From the NCBI GenBank assembly GCA_023935145.1, contig CM043700.1, positions 136,248,828 through 136,312,827 of the forward strand: DNA of 64,000 bases, read 5' to 3'. A model generated the notes under the pieces. The model worked only from the letters and a program-made list of their open reading frames with translations, searched no databases and was not told the DNA's origin. The position numbers and the translations under genes were made by a program. This document shows positions 47,701 through 59,265 of this stretch, in pieces; the stretch's first letter is position 1; each line of letters opens with the position of its first letter. This stretch comes from Bretschneidera sinensis (Eukaryota; Streptophyta; Magnoliopsida; Brassicales; Akaniaceae).

Positions 47701-50700
47701 TATTTTTGGATGACAGAAATTGCGGTCAAAACAAAAAATTAATTAGTTATATCCATTAAAATGTCTAGGTGAAACACCAAAAAGAATGTAAAGGGAAACA
47801 GGGAAAATAGAAAACAAAAAATATATGAGTTATGTTATTGGGTTAAGGTATCTGAGATAATTAGGGACATAGAGAGTATATTGGGGTGAGAGAGAGAATA
47901 AGAAGTAGAAGAAAGTCACTTTGATGCTGAAGGCAAGAGATAACGGGAGAGGAAGACAACAAGAACAAGATAGTGCATATAAGGAAAGGAATGCAGAAAG
48001 AAAATGAGTATGGGAGTATGAAGGAACTTGGTATTTTTTATTTATTTGTAGTGATGATAACTTGACTCGAACTTGGGACATTGTCTTTACAAGTAGGGAG
48101 GTGCAACTGGGTAAGCCCATGAACACAAAGGAACTTGGTGATTTGGAATCCATGTTGGTTTCTTTAATGAATGTATTGGTCTTGTTAAATACCACTGAGG
48201 GTTTACAGGTTGATTATTAGCGAAGAGAATTAACAAGTGTGGCTTCTTTGAGTTTGAGATGAACAAATTGTTTTTTTTTTTTTTTTTGATAACGAGATGA
48301 ACAAATTGTTATGGTTGTGAAGGTAAGAAAAGCGTGGCTTCTTTTTGGTGTTTGTTTCTGAATGAAGCTTCCCAATTGCATATTTGCTTATTAATAAAGG
48401 TAGAGGTGAAGATTTGCTCCACTTATTAAGACAAAAAGAGAGTGAAGATTTACTGCAAGCTTCTATAGAAGACAATCGGTGTACAATAATGTTTCAAAAA
48501 AGAGGGATGAAGTTTAGGCCTGCTGCACGAGGAATTACGAGTTGCTGAAAATGTTAGCCATGTTATGCATTATTTTGTCCGGGTTTGCACTTATGTTTGC
48601 CTGAGTGAGCATTATTTTTGTCGTGTCTTTTTGGTGTTTGCTTGTGAGTGAAGCTTTCCAAATGCATATTTGCATATGAATTGAACTACATGTGAATGTT
48701 TAGTGACTTATTTATTTTTTCTAAAAGAGTTAAAATTTACTTCAAGCTCCTATGGACAGAGTAGAATCTGTTTATGTTGCAGATGTGAGGGAAGAAGTTT
48801 GAGTCCTGCTGCATAAGAGGTTGCTAAAACTGTTTTACCATGTAGAGCGTTGTTTTGCCTGGGTTTTCACTTATGCTTGTCTTGTTAGCCTTGCTGCTTA
48901 AGATTCATGGAAGTGGCCTTGTGACATTATAATAAGCTATAATAGGTTGTAATTTTGATTGCTGTCCATGAGGTTTTGTTGTCAAATGAACCAGTAATTT
49001 GTTTCATAAGCACATTGTTTCTTTTCTGATAAACTCACTCGAAGCGAACCAATTCTAATATGAGAGTAACAGTGGGCTTTTGATCTAAAATCTCCTTGTT
49101 CTTTATGATAGTTTTCTTCCACCAAGATAAAACCCCACTTATTGAATATGGTATAGGTTTGATGCATTGTCCAACAATGCTAGGTTTGATGTATTATTGA
49201 ACAACACTAGGTTTGATGCTTTCAGTGATGTAAGTGTACTCTTGTATATTTCCAACAACTGTAACTGTATTTTGATATCCATGAACCAAGCAGAGGCATG
49301 CCTTTGAATACCTAAAGCCCATATAACCATCTTATGTTATTATAGGCATTTACGTGATCAAACATACATGAAGAAACCGGTACATTTATGGATTAAGAGT
49401 TACTGTTTGCAAGTGAAGGCTTCAAATTCATCAGATTCAAGCTACCAGTCTTAATCTCTGTTAGAGTTTGTGTTTTGTCGTATTTGAGTTTTATTTATAA
49501 TTAATGTTCAATAAAAAGTGGCCACTAGTTGAACCATAGTTAATAGGAACTCGGTACACACTAGTTTGCGGTACGGGTACGGGAACATGGTATGTTATCC
49601 ACTCCGTACACGGTACGTTGGGGGTAGACTTAAATGATTTATATCATGTATAAAATCAATATATTAGATATATTTATGAGTGCAATATAAATAAGACTGC
49701 GTGCATAATAATAGTTTAGAAATATTAGAGTTTTGACAAAATAGTAAAGTCAACAAACATAATATTAGAAAACATAATTTAAGAATAAAGTATGAGCATT
49801 CTCTTAAATCCTTTCTTGTGTCTAGAAATTTTTTTTTTATAATTTTTTTTAGCTAAAAGTCTCAATAAAATTGTGGAGCGCCAATTTTAGGGTTTCGATG
49901 CGTGAATGCACCACGAATTAGAACGTATGATCTGGATCGCGGTTCCAATGGGGGTGTAGGAATCCCGGTAACTATGAACTGAATGTAGGGTTAAGGTTGA
50001 AATAGGGTTGTTATTAAATTAAAGTTAGGGTTGTGATTAAATTAGGTTTAGGTTTGAATGAGGGTTATAGCTTAGAACAAATTGGAGCTAAGGTTTTTAT
50101 TGCTTTCAACAAATAAGGTTTGTTTAGATGACTTTCTTTTCCTCTAGTATCTCAGTTAATTTTTTTTATAAGTAAAATTATATATAAAGAAAGCATCAAG
50201 GGGGTGCAGGTCTATTTACAAAGATATTGTCTCTATGAAATCATGGAATTCCTCCTCCTGTACAAAGAATTTCTCCTTATACGAAACAAAGGGTATTTAA
50301 CCATCTACTTATAATGGTATCAATCGAAGTTCCTACACCCTTAAAACCCTTCGATTTTCCTCTTTTCACACCGACCAAATGATTGAGAGAGGAATCAACA
50401 CAAAAACCTTCCTCATCTCCTTAAAACATCTAATACCATTTCAAACCCAAATCTCATCTTGAATGGACACAACCATAACCTAGGTAACACCCACCACACC
50501 AAAAGCCATATCCCACAGTTGCTTTGCAAAGGAACAACCCATCATAAGGTTATTTACGTTTTCAGCCTCTTCTTTGCAATGATAGTATCGATTGACAAGT
50601 TATTTTTTTAAGAAAGAAGGGGAGAAAAAAACATTATGTGTTACCGGGGGTATTGTTTTAACAGTGCCTTTCACTGTTATTAACCCTTATGGTGTTACTC

Positions 50701-53700
50701 TCAAGGGATTTATATATTCTTTTAAAAAATAAGGGTTTTTTTTTTGTTGTTGCTTCAATGAGCAGGAGGGTAGGTCTATATATTTTACCCATTTTCTTAT
50801 TCATTAGTCTTGTTAGGAATTTATTTGCACTGTTTATTGATGTACATGGTAATCATAAGACTAACTCATTTTTATTTCAGGAAGGTAGTGAAGTTGTGAA
50901 GAAGAAGGCTTTTGTCCCTCCTCCACGCTTTATGAATATTGATGAAGCTAGGTAGCCTGGGTGTATCTTTATCATTTGCAAAATTATTTTATGTGATTGG
51001 TGCATTAGGTGACTTCTTACTTGCTGGGTCTTAATGTTTGTGATGTACCTCCAGGGAACTGCATATTCGTGTGGAGCGAAGACGAGATCCAATGAGGGGT
51101 GATTACTTTGAAAACATTGGAGGAATGCTTTTCAAGGATGGCTTCTTGTACAAGACCGTGTCAATGAAATCAATTAGTGCTCAGGGCATAAAACCTACTT
51201 TTGATGAACTCGAAAAGTTTCGGAAACCTGGCGAGAATGGAGATGGTGATATTGCTAGTCTGTCAACTTTATTTGCGAACAGAAAGAAAGGACATTTTAT
51301 GAAGGGTGATGCAGTCATTGTTGTCAAGGGCGATCTAAAAAATTTAAAGGGATGGGTAGAAAAAGTTGACGAAGAGAATGTCCATATAAGACCAGAAATG
51401 AAAGGCCTTCCTGTAAGAATTTGTTGAATAAGTAATATTTTCTTTTTGGTTTGATCTTTTGAATCGAATGTCCTACAGCATGCGTATGATTCATTTTTCT
51501 GTTCACTAGAAATTTTTCGGTCATGGGATGGTGTTTTGCAGAAAACTCTTGCTGTCAATGAAAAAGAGCTTTGCAAGTACTTTGAACCTGGGAATCATGT
51601 GAAGGTTGTTTCTGGGGCTCAGGAAGGAGCAACTGGTATGGTTGTTAAGGTTGAGCAGCATGTGCTCATCATTCTTTCTGATACAACCAAGGAACATGTG
51701 AGTGATGTATATTTTGAACAAGGTCTTGAACTTCAAAATTAACTTTGAGTAAAAAATAAAGATGCAGCATGAAACTTTTTTTTATCTTCAGATTCGTGTG
51801 TTCTCTGATGACGTTGTGGAGAGCTCTGAGGTGACTACTGGTGTTACCAAAATTGGTGACTACGAGCTTCATGATCTTGTTCTACTGGAGTAAGTTGTTT
51901 GTTCAAGAATTAAAGGGATGCATTTTTTTTCGTCTGATATCTGACATGCTTATTTTTTGTTATGCAGTAACTTGAGTTTTGGAGTTATTATACGTGTGGA
52001 GAGTGAGGCTTTTCAGGTGAATTATCTGGCTTAACTTAGTGTTTAACATTCTCTTTTGAAAATATTTTTTACAAGTAAAATTTGTATAAAAAAGCACCAA
52101 GAGGGTGCAACCTTTTTACAATAGACTATCTACAAGATTGCATCTCCAATATCCATGAATTCATCTGCATTAACAAAAAATTTCCCTCTAAACCAAAAAC
52201 TAAATGAACTAAAACATCTATCTTTAATTGAAAGTACTCTTACCCCCCTTCCCTTTTTAAGGTTCTCAAAGGAGTTCCAGAGAGACCTGAAGTTGCACTT
52301 GTTAAATTGAGAGAAATCAAGTGCAAGATTGAGAAGAAATCTAACGTGCAAGATCGCTACAAAAATACTGTCTCGGTGAAAGATGTTGTAAGGATTGTTG
52401 AGGGATTTTTCAAAGTGAGATCCTAATCTACTTTGATTTGTCTTGTTAGTTATTACGCCGCTTTTATGGTTGACAGTTCATCTCTGTTTCTGTATAACAG
52501 GGGAAGCAAGGGCCTGTAGAACACATCTATAGGGGTGTTTTATTTATATATGATCGCCATCACCTTGAGCATGCTGGATTCATCTGTGCTAAATCCAGTT
52601 ATTGTGCTATTGTTGGAGGATCACGTGCCAACATTGATAGAAATGTAAGCCTTTGGTGTTTCTTTTTTTTTTTTTTTTTGGCTGGATTAAGGACAAATTT
52701 TCTTGTTTTATAGTTCAGGTTTACTCACTTGTGTTTCAACTTTTTAGGGTGATTCTTACTCGAGGTTGGGCAGTTTCAAGACTCCACCTCGTGTACCCCA
52801 GTCACCAAGAAGATTTCCCAGAGGAGGCCATCCATTTGACTGTCTGTTTCATTTTTTTCGTATCGTTCTTGCTCTATTGTTAGACACTTGGTTATATTTC
52901 GTTAATTTTTTTTCTTGTTTCTTCAATACAGCTGGAGGAAGGCATAGAGGTGGAAGAGGAGGGCACGATGCTTTGGTTGGTACTACAGTTAAAATTCGCC
53001 AGGGTCCTTTCAAGGCCTATCGTGGGCGTGTTGTAGATGTTAAAGGCCTGTCTGTTCGTGTTGAGTTGGAGTCACAAATGAAGGTTGTTACAGGTAAGTC
53101 TCAATCAGTATTGTAGAATATGCATACATGGTTTTCTGGTATGTTGCGTGGCCTATAACTGCTGTTGCATGTGCAGTTGATCGTAATGCTATATCGGATA
53201 ATGTGGTTGTTTCAACGCCATACCGGTAAATATCAACCTTGCATCAGATTGATATATCCTGCTTTATTACTGTGTTTTCAAAAGCGAAGGCATAAGACAA
53301 AGGTTTTATTCCTTGTTAGACGAGGTGTAAGCCTCAAGGAGTTAGCGCGTTAAGGCATAAGCCTTTCAAGTATTATTTTTTATATTTTATGGCATGCCTG
53401 AACAGCGCCTTTATCAACATTGCTTTACTATTTAAAGACTGACTTTGTATGTTTATATTTAAGCAGTGATACACCTCGATATGGTATGGGAAGTGAAACC
53501 CCCATGCATCCTTCTCGAACTCCTCTTCATCCGTATATGACTCCTATGAGAGATGCTGGAGGTAATTTTTCTTGAATCAAGTGGTTTTAAAGATTTGAAT
53601 GCTTTTATCTATGACTTCTGGCTCTGGTACGTATCCCCCGAAAAATGATATCTTTATCCATGTTTTCTGCAGCAACACCTATCCATGATGGGATGAGAAC

Positions 53701-56080
53701 ACCTATGCGTGACCGAGCATGGAATCCTTATGCGCCAATGAGCCCACCTAGGTTTGTTGTTGATCTGACAAGAAAATGAAAAATTTATTCTTTTGTACTT
53801 CTTAATGACATTTTTCCTGAAATTAGTTGAAAAGATTGAGTGCAGTCAAATAATAATCAGTGTGTATATGAAATATGAATGCGTGTCTGTTGTAGTGGTG
53901 TTCTGTGTTTACTTTGGTCTTCTAGTCCCGGATATCTAAATGATGAAACAAAATGTGCATGAACTTGATAATGTTTGATTGTAGTTGTGCCAAGGGAAAG
54001 GAGATTTTAGATGTTGTGATGGGCTGTGAGTTCTTTATTCTTTATAAATGTTCTAAGACATGACATTGTTTCAGAAGTAGTTGTGCTTGGTGCATGATAG
54101 GGGGATTAAGCCCGTCAATAGATTGGATTTTATCTGAATCCGATTTGTTTCCACTTCAGTTATTTGGATAGTTATGCTAGGTTGAAGTCTTGCAATCTGA
54201 TTATCCGATTATGATTTGAGTGTTAATTCTTTTAGTTATCAAATCCAATATGGATATGGTTTTTCCAATCTAACAAAGTGCGATCCGAAATATAATTATA
54301 GACATTTAACTGTATGTATATGTAGGTTAGCTATTATAAATTAAAAAGCAATGTAACAGTGTATGGATAATATTAGTCTTGAAATAAAGATAATTCATGA
54401 GATTCTAAAATCTTAAAAAGTGAGTTTTTTTTTGTTTTGTAATTTGACTATTATATGTGATTAATTTTACAAAATTGTTAAAAATCATTTCAACATAAAA
54501 CTTGTGTGCTTGTTTGGTACGTTGTATTAGAAGAGGATTTGATTAAGAGGAGGTTAGTCGGTTGGAAGAAAACGAAGATAACTTACTCTCATCAAAAGCA
54601 CTCTTTTGAGCCTAGCCATTTATTGTATCTCTCCTTTCCATTTTTCTTGTTCAGTGCCTAATTGGTTGAAGAGCATTCAAATAAGATTCCTTTCATGTAT
54701 CACTTGGGTTAAATGGGGGGTGATTAAGCAATTGTTGGAAAGGGGGGTTTAGGTATTAAATCTCACCTTGTTCAACAAAGCTCTTCTTGGAAAGTGGCTA
54801 TGGAGATTCATGGTGGAGAGAGATCATTTGTGGAAGATAGTGGTGGAAGCTAAGTTCGGGATGAAGCTTAATTGGAGGATCCCTAAAGAAGTGAGGGGCT
54901 ATGGTTGTGGGGGTTTAGAAATTGGAAGGGGTGGGAGGATTTCTTTCCTTATGTTTCTGTTGTGGTAGGCAGTGGTGATAGAACCTAGCTTTGGCATGAT
55001 ACTTAAAAGTCCAATTACCTGATGTTTTGCTCTTGTGAGAGATAAGGATGCACTCTTTGATTCTTGCTTTAACCTTGTCCAATGATGGTATTACTTGTGA
55101 TGTTACTTTGTTTCTTTGAAAACGTTGAAAGCTTCTTGAAGGCCTTGTATAACACTAATCTTGATGTGAATAGAGAGGTCGTGGCTTGTTGGAAGATCAA
55201 GCCGAATAAGAGATTTGAGGTGAAGTCCTTTTATAATGTTCTCATTGATGATTCTCTATTGGAAGGTTCACCGGACTTCCCTTGGAAAGGTATTTGGTAT
55301 TCCTATGGCCCTAAAAAAGATGAGGTGTTTTTTTGTGTATGGAAAGTCTCTTGGGAGAAGATGAAAGTCTCTTGGGGGAAGATTCTTACTTTGGAAAATT
55401 TTTAAAAAAGAGGGAGAATGCTTGTCAATAGGTGCTACATGTGTAAAGATTGCGTCTACTCTATGGTTCATTTTTTGGTGCGAGAAGTTTGTGGAAGTTT
55501 AGAGATGGATTTTAGGGTGTTGTGTGCTTCTTTGGTGATGGCATGTTCTGTGAAAGATGAAGTGTGGGCTTGGAGTGGTTTTGGCTTATAAGGAATTAAA
55601 GAAGGTTTACTCCTTAATTCCCCTCTATTTGTTGGCGTGTTTAGAATAATAGAAATATGAGGGTTTTTGATAGTGAGGAGAGGTTATTAGAAGTTATTAG
55701 AGATAGAGGGTTCAACACCTTTAGTTTTTACTTTAATGTTAAATTTTTTGTCAATGATGAAAATCTTTTAGATTTTGTTTATTTACTATTGTTTAGATTG
55801 TCCTTGTAAATGGGTTGCACCAAGGGTGCCGTTTTATGCAATTTGTACTTATAAAAGAAGAATGTTTAAGAGGAGGGTAGGATGAACTAAGTTTTAAAAA
55901 TCAGTGGGATAAAAGATCATTTTATGTTTATCTTAATAAAATGTAAGATTGATGAAATTATTATATTTTTTCTTCGTTTTAATCTTATCCTCTTAGTCCC
56001 GTGTACCAAACGAGCATCACAAGTATGGTGTGTATTCAAATGAATCGCTTATAAAAAAAGGAGTATTCAAATGAATCACA

Positions 56081-56128
<48 letters not shown>

Positions 56129-59100
56129 AAACAGATTGAAAAGAAAAAAGTGAAATTGTTGTTTGATTAAACACATGGTCTTACAGAATTTGTCAAGTGT
56201 AACTGGTTAAATTTTGAATATTCGATAGTCTAATAAGATGCGATTTAAATTTTTTTCTTAATTATTGAATTACTATATGCCTTAATATGAGCCAATATAG
56301 TCTTACAAGCCTATTAGAGATGTTTTAAATATGCAATACTACAAGCAAATTAATCCTTAAAATTTGTGATGATTGTATCATAGGGATAATTGGGAAGATG
56401 GGAATCCAGCCTCATGGGGAGCAAGTCCGCAGTATCAGGTAAGTAGTCTTCCATGTTGTGCCATAATTAAGATATGGTTTTTGTTCTTTCTTTGTAAATT
56501 AAATATTCTCCTTTTTTCCCCTTTTTTTCAGCCAGGAAGTCCTCCTTCACGGACATATGAGGCACCTACTCCTGGCTTAGGTTGGGCTAATACTCCTGGT
56601 GGCAATTACAGTGAAGCTGGAACACCAAGGGATAACAGTTCTGCCTATGGTATTTTATAAATCATTCTTTTAGTGATTGATATGTTGTAGTTTAACTTGT
56701 GTGAAACTCATATTATGTACTTCTTGCAGCTAATGCTCCAAGTCCTTACTTGCCATCAACTCCTGGTGGACAGCCTATGACACCAAACTCAGCATCATAT
56801 CTTCCTGGCACTCCTGGAGGGCAGCCAATGACCCCCGGGACTGGTGGAATCGATGTTATGTCTCCTGTTATAGGTACCATTGATTATAATATTAGTATTT
56901 TGCTAAATCTCTTAGGCTATGATTGGTGGAGAGGGAAAGTGGGAGGAAGGAAGAAAAGGAGGAGAGGAGAGCACTTTTCTATCGTTAGATAGAGAAGAAA
57001 AGTGAGGAAAGAATAGTTAGATGAAAGGTGTTTTCTTCTCTCATAAACAAATCACAATCCTTCCAAATTGAGATATGATTGATGAGTGGAAGCTAAAATA
57101 AGCTATTTTTGTTGGCATTTTCTTTTTTACTCACTTTTCCATCTTTTACCAAACTCATGATGAAAAACACCAATCTTCATATTTTTCCATCATCTCTCTT
57201 TTCTTTCCTCTTTCTCTTCCTTCCTCCTACTTCTCTTCTCTATTAATTAGAGCCTTAAAGTTATATCGTGTTATTTACGTTCCCATATTTACACACGTTT
57301 CTATAGGTGACAAAAAATCTTGACTTTTTATTTTTTATCTAACTCTCCCAGTTTAACGCCCATTCTATTGCAGGTGGGGATAATGAAGGACCATGGTTCA
57401 TGCCTGACATTTTGATTGATGTACACAAGTCTGGAAAGGACACTGTTGTGGGAGTCATCCGAGAAGTTCTTCCGGTATGTCTTCTAAAGTTGTATTCAAT
57501 TACTTCTCTTCTTCTTTCATATCTTCCAACAAACAAATAATCACTTTTAAGATTTTCTGCTGTGAGAATTAGGAATAGCCCCAGAATTTGGAATTTGATT
57601 TATGATTGTAATTCCCTAGGAATGGTTTTAAGTTCTAATATGTATAAGTAGATTGAGTGATAAAACTTATATTAATTGTATGAATCATGTTAGGAGTAAG
57701 GGTACTATTGTAATCTCTTTATATTGTCTTACATATAATCTGTTACAAACCTTAGGGTTATTATCTTTTCTGCCTCCATACAACATAACTACCCTCTCTC
57801 TCTAGGCTCTCTGTCTCTCTTCTTCCTCTCTTCCCCCACTGTATATACCCTAAATCCAAATTACAACATGATATTAGAGCCAGTGGTTAACCTTGGTGGT
57901 CTTGACTAAACCCATTAAAAAAACAAAAAAAAGTAGTTAGGTTTAGATTATGTGTTTAATGTCTGGGTTTTGGTCTTTGAGTCGTCTGGTCACACAGCTC
58001 TGGTCGGTGTGGTCATGTGACAAGTGGTGGGTCGGATAGTTTAAGTCTCAAACGATCTCTGCCAGATTCCGGCAGTATCTCGGTACTCAGAAACAACAGT
58101 CAAGTTTCCCTTGCTCTAGCGATCAAAACCCATCCAACGACACTCCATTCCGGCCACTGGATGTCATCCAATCTACGGCGACCCGTTTTGCTATATCGCA
58201 ACCTGGTTTCAGATCCATATTCTTTTTGTGTTTCTCTTGAAGAAGAAGAAAAAGATGAAAAAGAAGAAGAGAGAGGAAGAGTTATGTAACCCTTAATTTG
58301 ACTCGGATCAGTTTGACCCAACCCGGGTCAGTTGCTCCCCTGTCTTGTTTTGATGGGTTCCTACCTGGATCTGTTCTCTAGTGGATCCAACCCATTGATA
58401 GCAGCCCATTTAAGTCAAAGTCTGTGTCTCCCAGTCAAGACGAAAAAGTTTTAAGTCTTGCTGATTTGATGTCTCATGGGCGTGTTGCTCTGATATGTTC
58501 TTATGGGTTATTGTAATTTTTGAGTTTAATTTATTTGGGTCTATTTGTAACAATTTGGAAATGGAGTATGTTTTAACTTAAGGGGGAGTGTTAGGAGTAA
58601 GTGTACTATTGTAAGCTATTTATATTGTCTTATATATAATCTATTACTAACCGTAGTATCTTTTCTGTCTCCATACAACACAGCCACCCTCTCTCTCTCT
58701 AGACTGTCTCTCTTCTCCCTCGCCTCCCTCACTGTATAAACTCTTAATCCAAACTACAACAAATTTCACCCCAAAAGTCAAAACTTTTCCTATGAATCAC
58801 GCCCCAAAACTGTTACTGAGTGTGGTTTCTTTATGTCTAGCCCAATGTTCATTTTCTTTCTTTATTTAGCTCATCAGCATTGCTTCTTTTAACTTGGATG
58901 AGTTGATAACTGTGCTCAGCGTGTCTGCATGTGGATTTGCTGCTTATGAATAGATAGATAGAGAGCTGGTGTTTAGTTGATTGAATTAAAATGTGGTAAT
59001 TGGTAATTTTGTTGTCCAGGATGGTTCTTGTAAGGTGGTCCTCGGGTCAAATGGTGAAGGTGAAACAGTAATGGCTGTGTCTAATGAAATAGACATAGTG

Positions 59101-59265
59101 GCACCCAGGAAATCCGACAGGATCAAGATTATTGGTGGTGCACAACGTGGTGCAACCGGCAAGTTGATTGGTGTTGATGGCACTGATGGAATTGTTAGGA
59201 TAGATGATAGCCTTGATGTTAAGATATTAGACATGGCTATATTAGCTAAATTAGCACAACCATGA
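44790..59265 (+). CDS. SPT5: Transcription elongation factor SPT5, 1043 aa
   Basis: Twenty-two coding exons: 44790-45120, 46065-46300, 46442-46588, 46730-46891, 46972-47055, 50881-50951, 51055-51412, 51542-51697, 51792-51889, 51968-52016, 52262-52414, 52501-52644, 52748-52841, 52932-53093, 53177-53225, 53467-53561, 53673-53751, 56384-56438, 56532-56649, 56730-56873, 57374-57474 and 59020-59265. All phases agree. SPT5 with SPT4 forms DSIF, which clamps RNA polymerase II in the nucleus and controls pausing and processivity. An acidic Asp/Glu-rich N-terminus (1-110) is followed by the NGN domain (about 181-267, WMVKCAIGREREVAVCLMQK). KOW motifs include those near 275, 425, 475, 600, 711 and 990. 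A C-terminal Thr-Pro repeat region (about 770-950, TPMHPSRTPLHPYMTP) is the kinase-target CTR. Length matches plant SPT5 (about 1040 aa). The fourth KOW listed reads EGFFKGKQGP where relatives have Pro at the first Phe. Introns 5, 17 and 21 are swollen by transposons. Confidence 0.96.
48035..48125 (-). mobile_element. SINE-like tRNA-derived unit in SPT5 intron 5
   Basis: On the minus strand a TGGGCTTACCCAGTTG A-box-like word is followed about 35 nt later by AGTTCGAGTCAAG, a B-box-like word, and then an A-rich tail. No complete tRNA fold is seen. Confidence 0.4.
48341..48900. repeat. Diverged tandem direct repeat, period about 286 bp, in SPT5 intron 5
   Basis: CTTTTTGGTGTTTG, AATGCATATTTGC-like, CCTGCTGCA and TTTTGCCTGGGTTT-type landmarks occur in the same order from 48341 and again from 48627. 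The two copies differ at many positions and by small indels. They are non-coding. Confidence 0.65.
49534..49978. mobile_element. MITE-like element in SPT5 intron 5, about 445 bp
   Basis: CATAGTTAATAGGAACTCGG at the left is mirrored by CATAGTTACCGGGATTCC (reverse complement of the right end). The left arm holds repeated CGGTACGGGTACGGG words. No coding frame or certain target duplication was found. Confidence 0.5.
50160..50620 (-). mobile_element. LINE 3'-end fragment in SPT5 intron 5
   Basis: On the minus strand, decayed protein similarity to the C-terminal zinc-finger end of plant LINE reverse transcriptases is readable with stops (HCKEEAENVNNLM, FAKQLWD, SIIWSV). It ends in a 3' tail with the word TGCACCCCCTTGATG and an AC-poor T/A run. 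The same tail type recurs at 52062 and about 55800. Confidence 0.6.
52062..52258 (-). mobile_element. LINE 3'-tail fragment abutting an SPT5 splice acceptor
   Basis: The stretch from TTTACAAGTAAAATTTGTAT through CACCAAGAGGGTGCAACC matches the tail at 50167-50210 in the same orientation. It fills nearly all of intron 10 (52017-52261) and ends within a few bases of the TTTTTAAG acceptor, so the acceptor's polypyrimidine tract partly coincides with the insert border. Confidence 0.55.
53270..53400. repeat. AGGCATAAGCC/GAGGTGTAAGCCTC-type dispersed repeat in SPT5 intron 15
   Basis: GCGAAGGCATAAG, CGAGGTGTAAGCCTC and GTTAAGGCATAAGCC lie in a row, forming near-palindromes. I recall this word set from MITE-like repeats in many dicots. 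It lies between exons ending 53225 and starting 53467. Confidence 0.4.
54500..56024. mobile_element. Inverted-repeat element containing a nested LINE, SPT5 intron 17
   Basis: Left end ACTTGTGTGCTTGTTTGGTAC (54500-54520) and reverse complement of the right end ACTTGTGATGCTCGTTTGGTAC (56003-56024) differ by one base substitution and one indel over about 21 bp. Sub-terminal words (AAGAGGATTTGATTAAGAGG; AAGAGGATAAGATTAAAACG) also pair. The interior beyond about 54600 is a LINE fragment in plus orientation, so a short non-autonomous element was hit by a LINE. Confidence 0.65.
54740..55860 (+). pseudogene. LINE reverse-transcriptase C-terminal remnant in SPT5 intron 17
   Basis: Frames read FNKALLGKWLWRF, DHLWKIVVEAKFG, WKIKPNKRFEVKSFYNVL, FPWKGIWY, FCVWKVSWEKM and WGKILTLENF. 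These are the post-RT zinc-finger region of plant L1-like elements. Frameshifts and stops break it. It ends in a GGGTTGCACCAAGGGTGCC tail and TACTTATAAAAG, the same tail as the fragments at 50160 and 52062. It is on the same strand as the host gene. Confidence 0.8.
56085..56124. repeat. (TA)n microsatellite, about 40 bp
   Basis: An uninterrupted TA run just downstream of the inverted-repeat element in SPT5 intron 17. Confidence 0.95.
56914..57255. mobile_element. MITE-like element in SPT5 intron 20, about 340 bp
   Basis: The left arm AGGCTATGATTGGTGGAGAG and the reverse complement of the right arm AGGCTCTAATTAATAGAGAA share ends. Both continue into GGAGGAAGGAAG purine runs, giving a long imperfect hairpin. 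No coding frame. It lies between exons ending 56873 and starting 57374. Confidence 0.6.
57688..58761 (+). mobile_element. Complete short LTR element (TRIM-like, Copia-type primer site), 1074 bp, SPT5 intron 21
   Basis: Two direct LTRs, 57688-57868 (181 bp) and 58589-58761 (173 bp), both start TGTTAGGAGTAAG and end TACAACA. They share a middle with ATATTGTCTTA, CTGCCTCCATACAAC and CCCTCTCTCTC landmarks. Immediately after the 5' LTR, TGATATTAGAGCC (57869-57881) resembles TGGTATCAGAGCC, the plant Copia primer site pairing with initiator Met-tRNA. Immediately before the 3' LTR is AAGGGGGAG (58580-58588), a polypurine tract. The 720-bp interior encodes no gag or pol. A clean 5-bp target duplication is not seen (AATCA against AATTT). 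Its size and lack of genes fit a TRIM or small non-autonomous Copia derivative in host-gene orientation. Confidence 0.85.

Noticed and set aside
58017..58289. 90-aa frame inside the short LTR element as a gag protein
   Set aside because: No zinc knuckle or other gag feature; composition is simple (Ser- and Glu-rich) and the frame is short.
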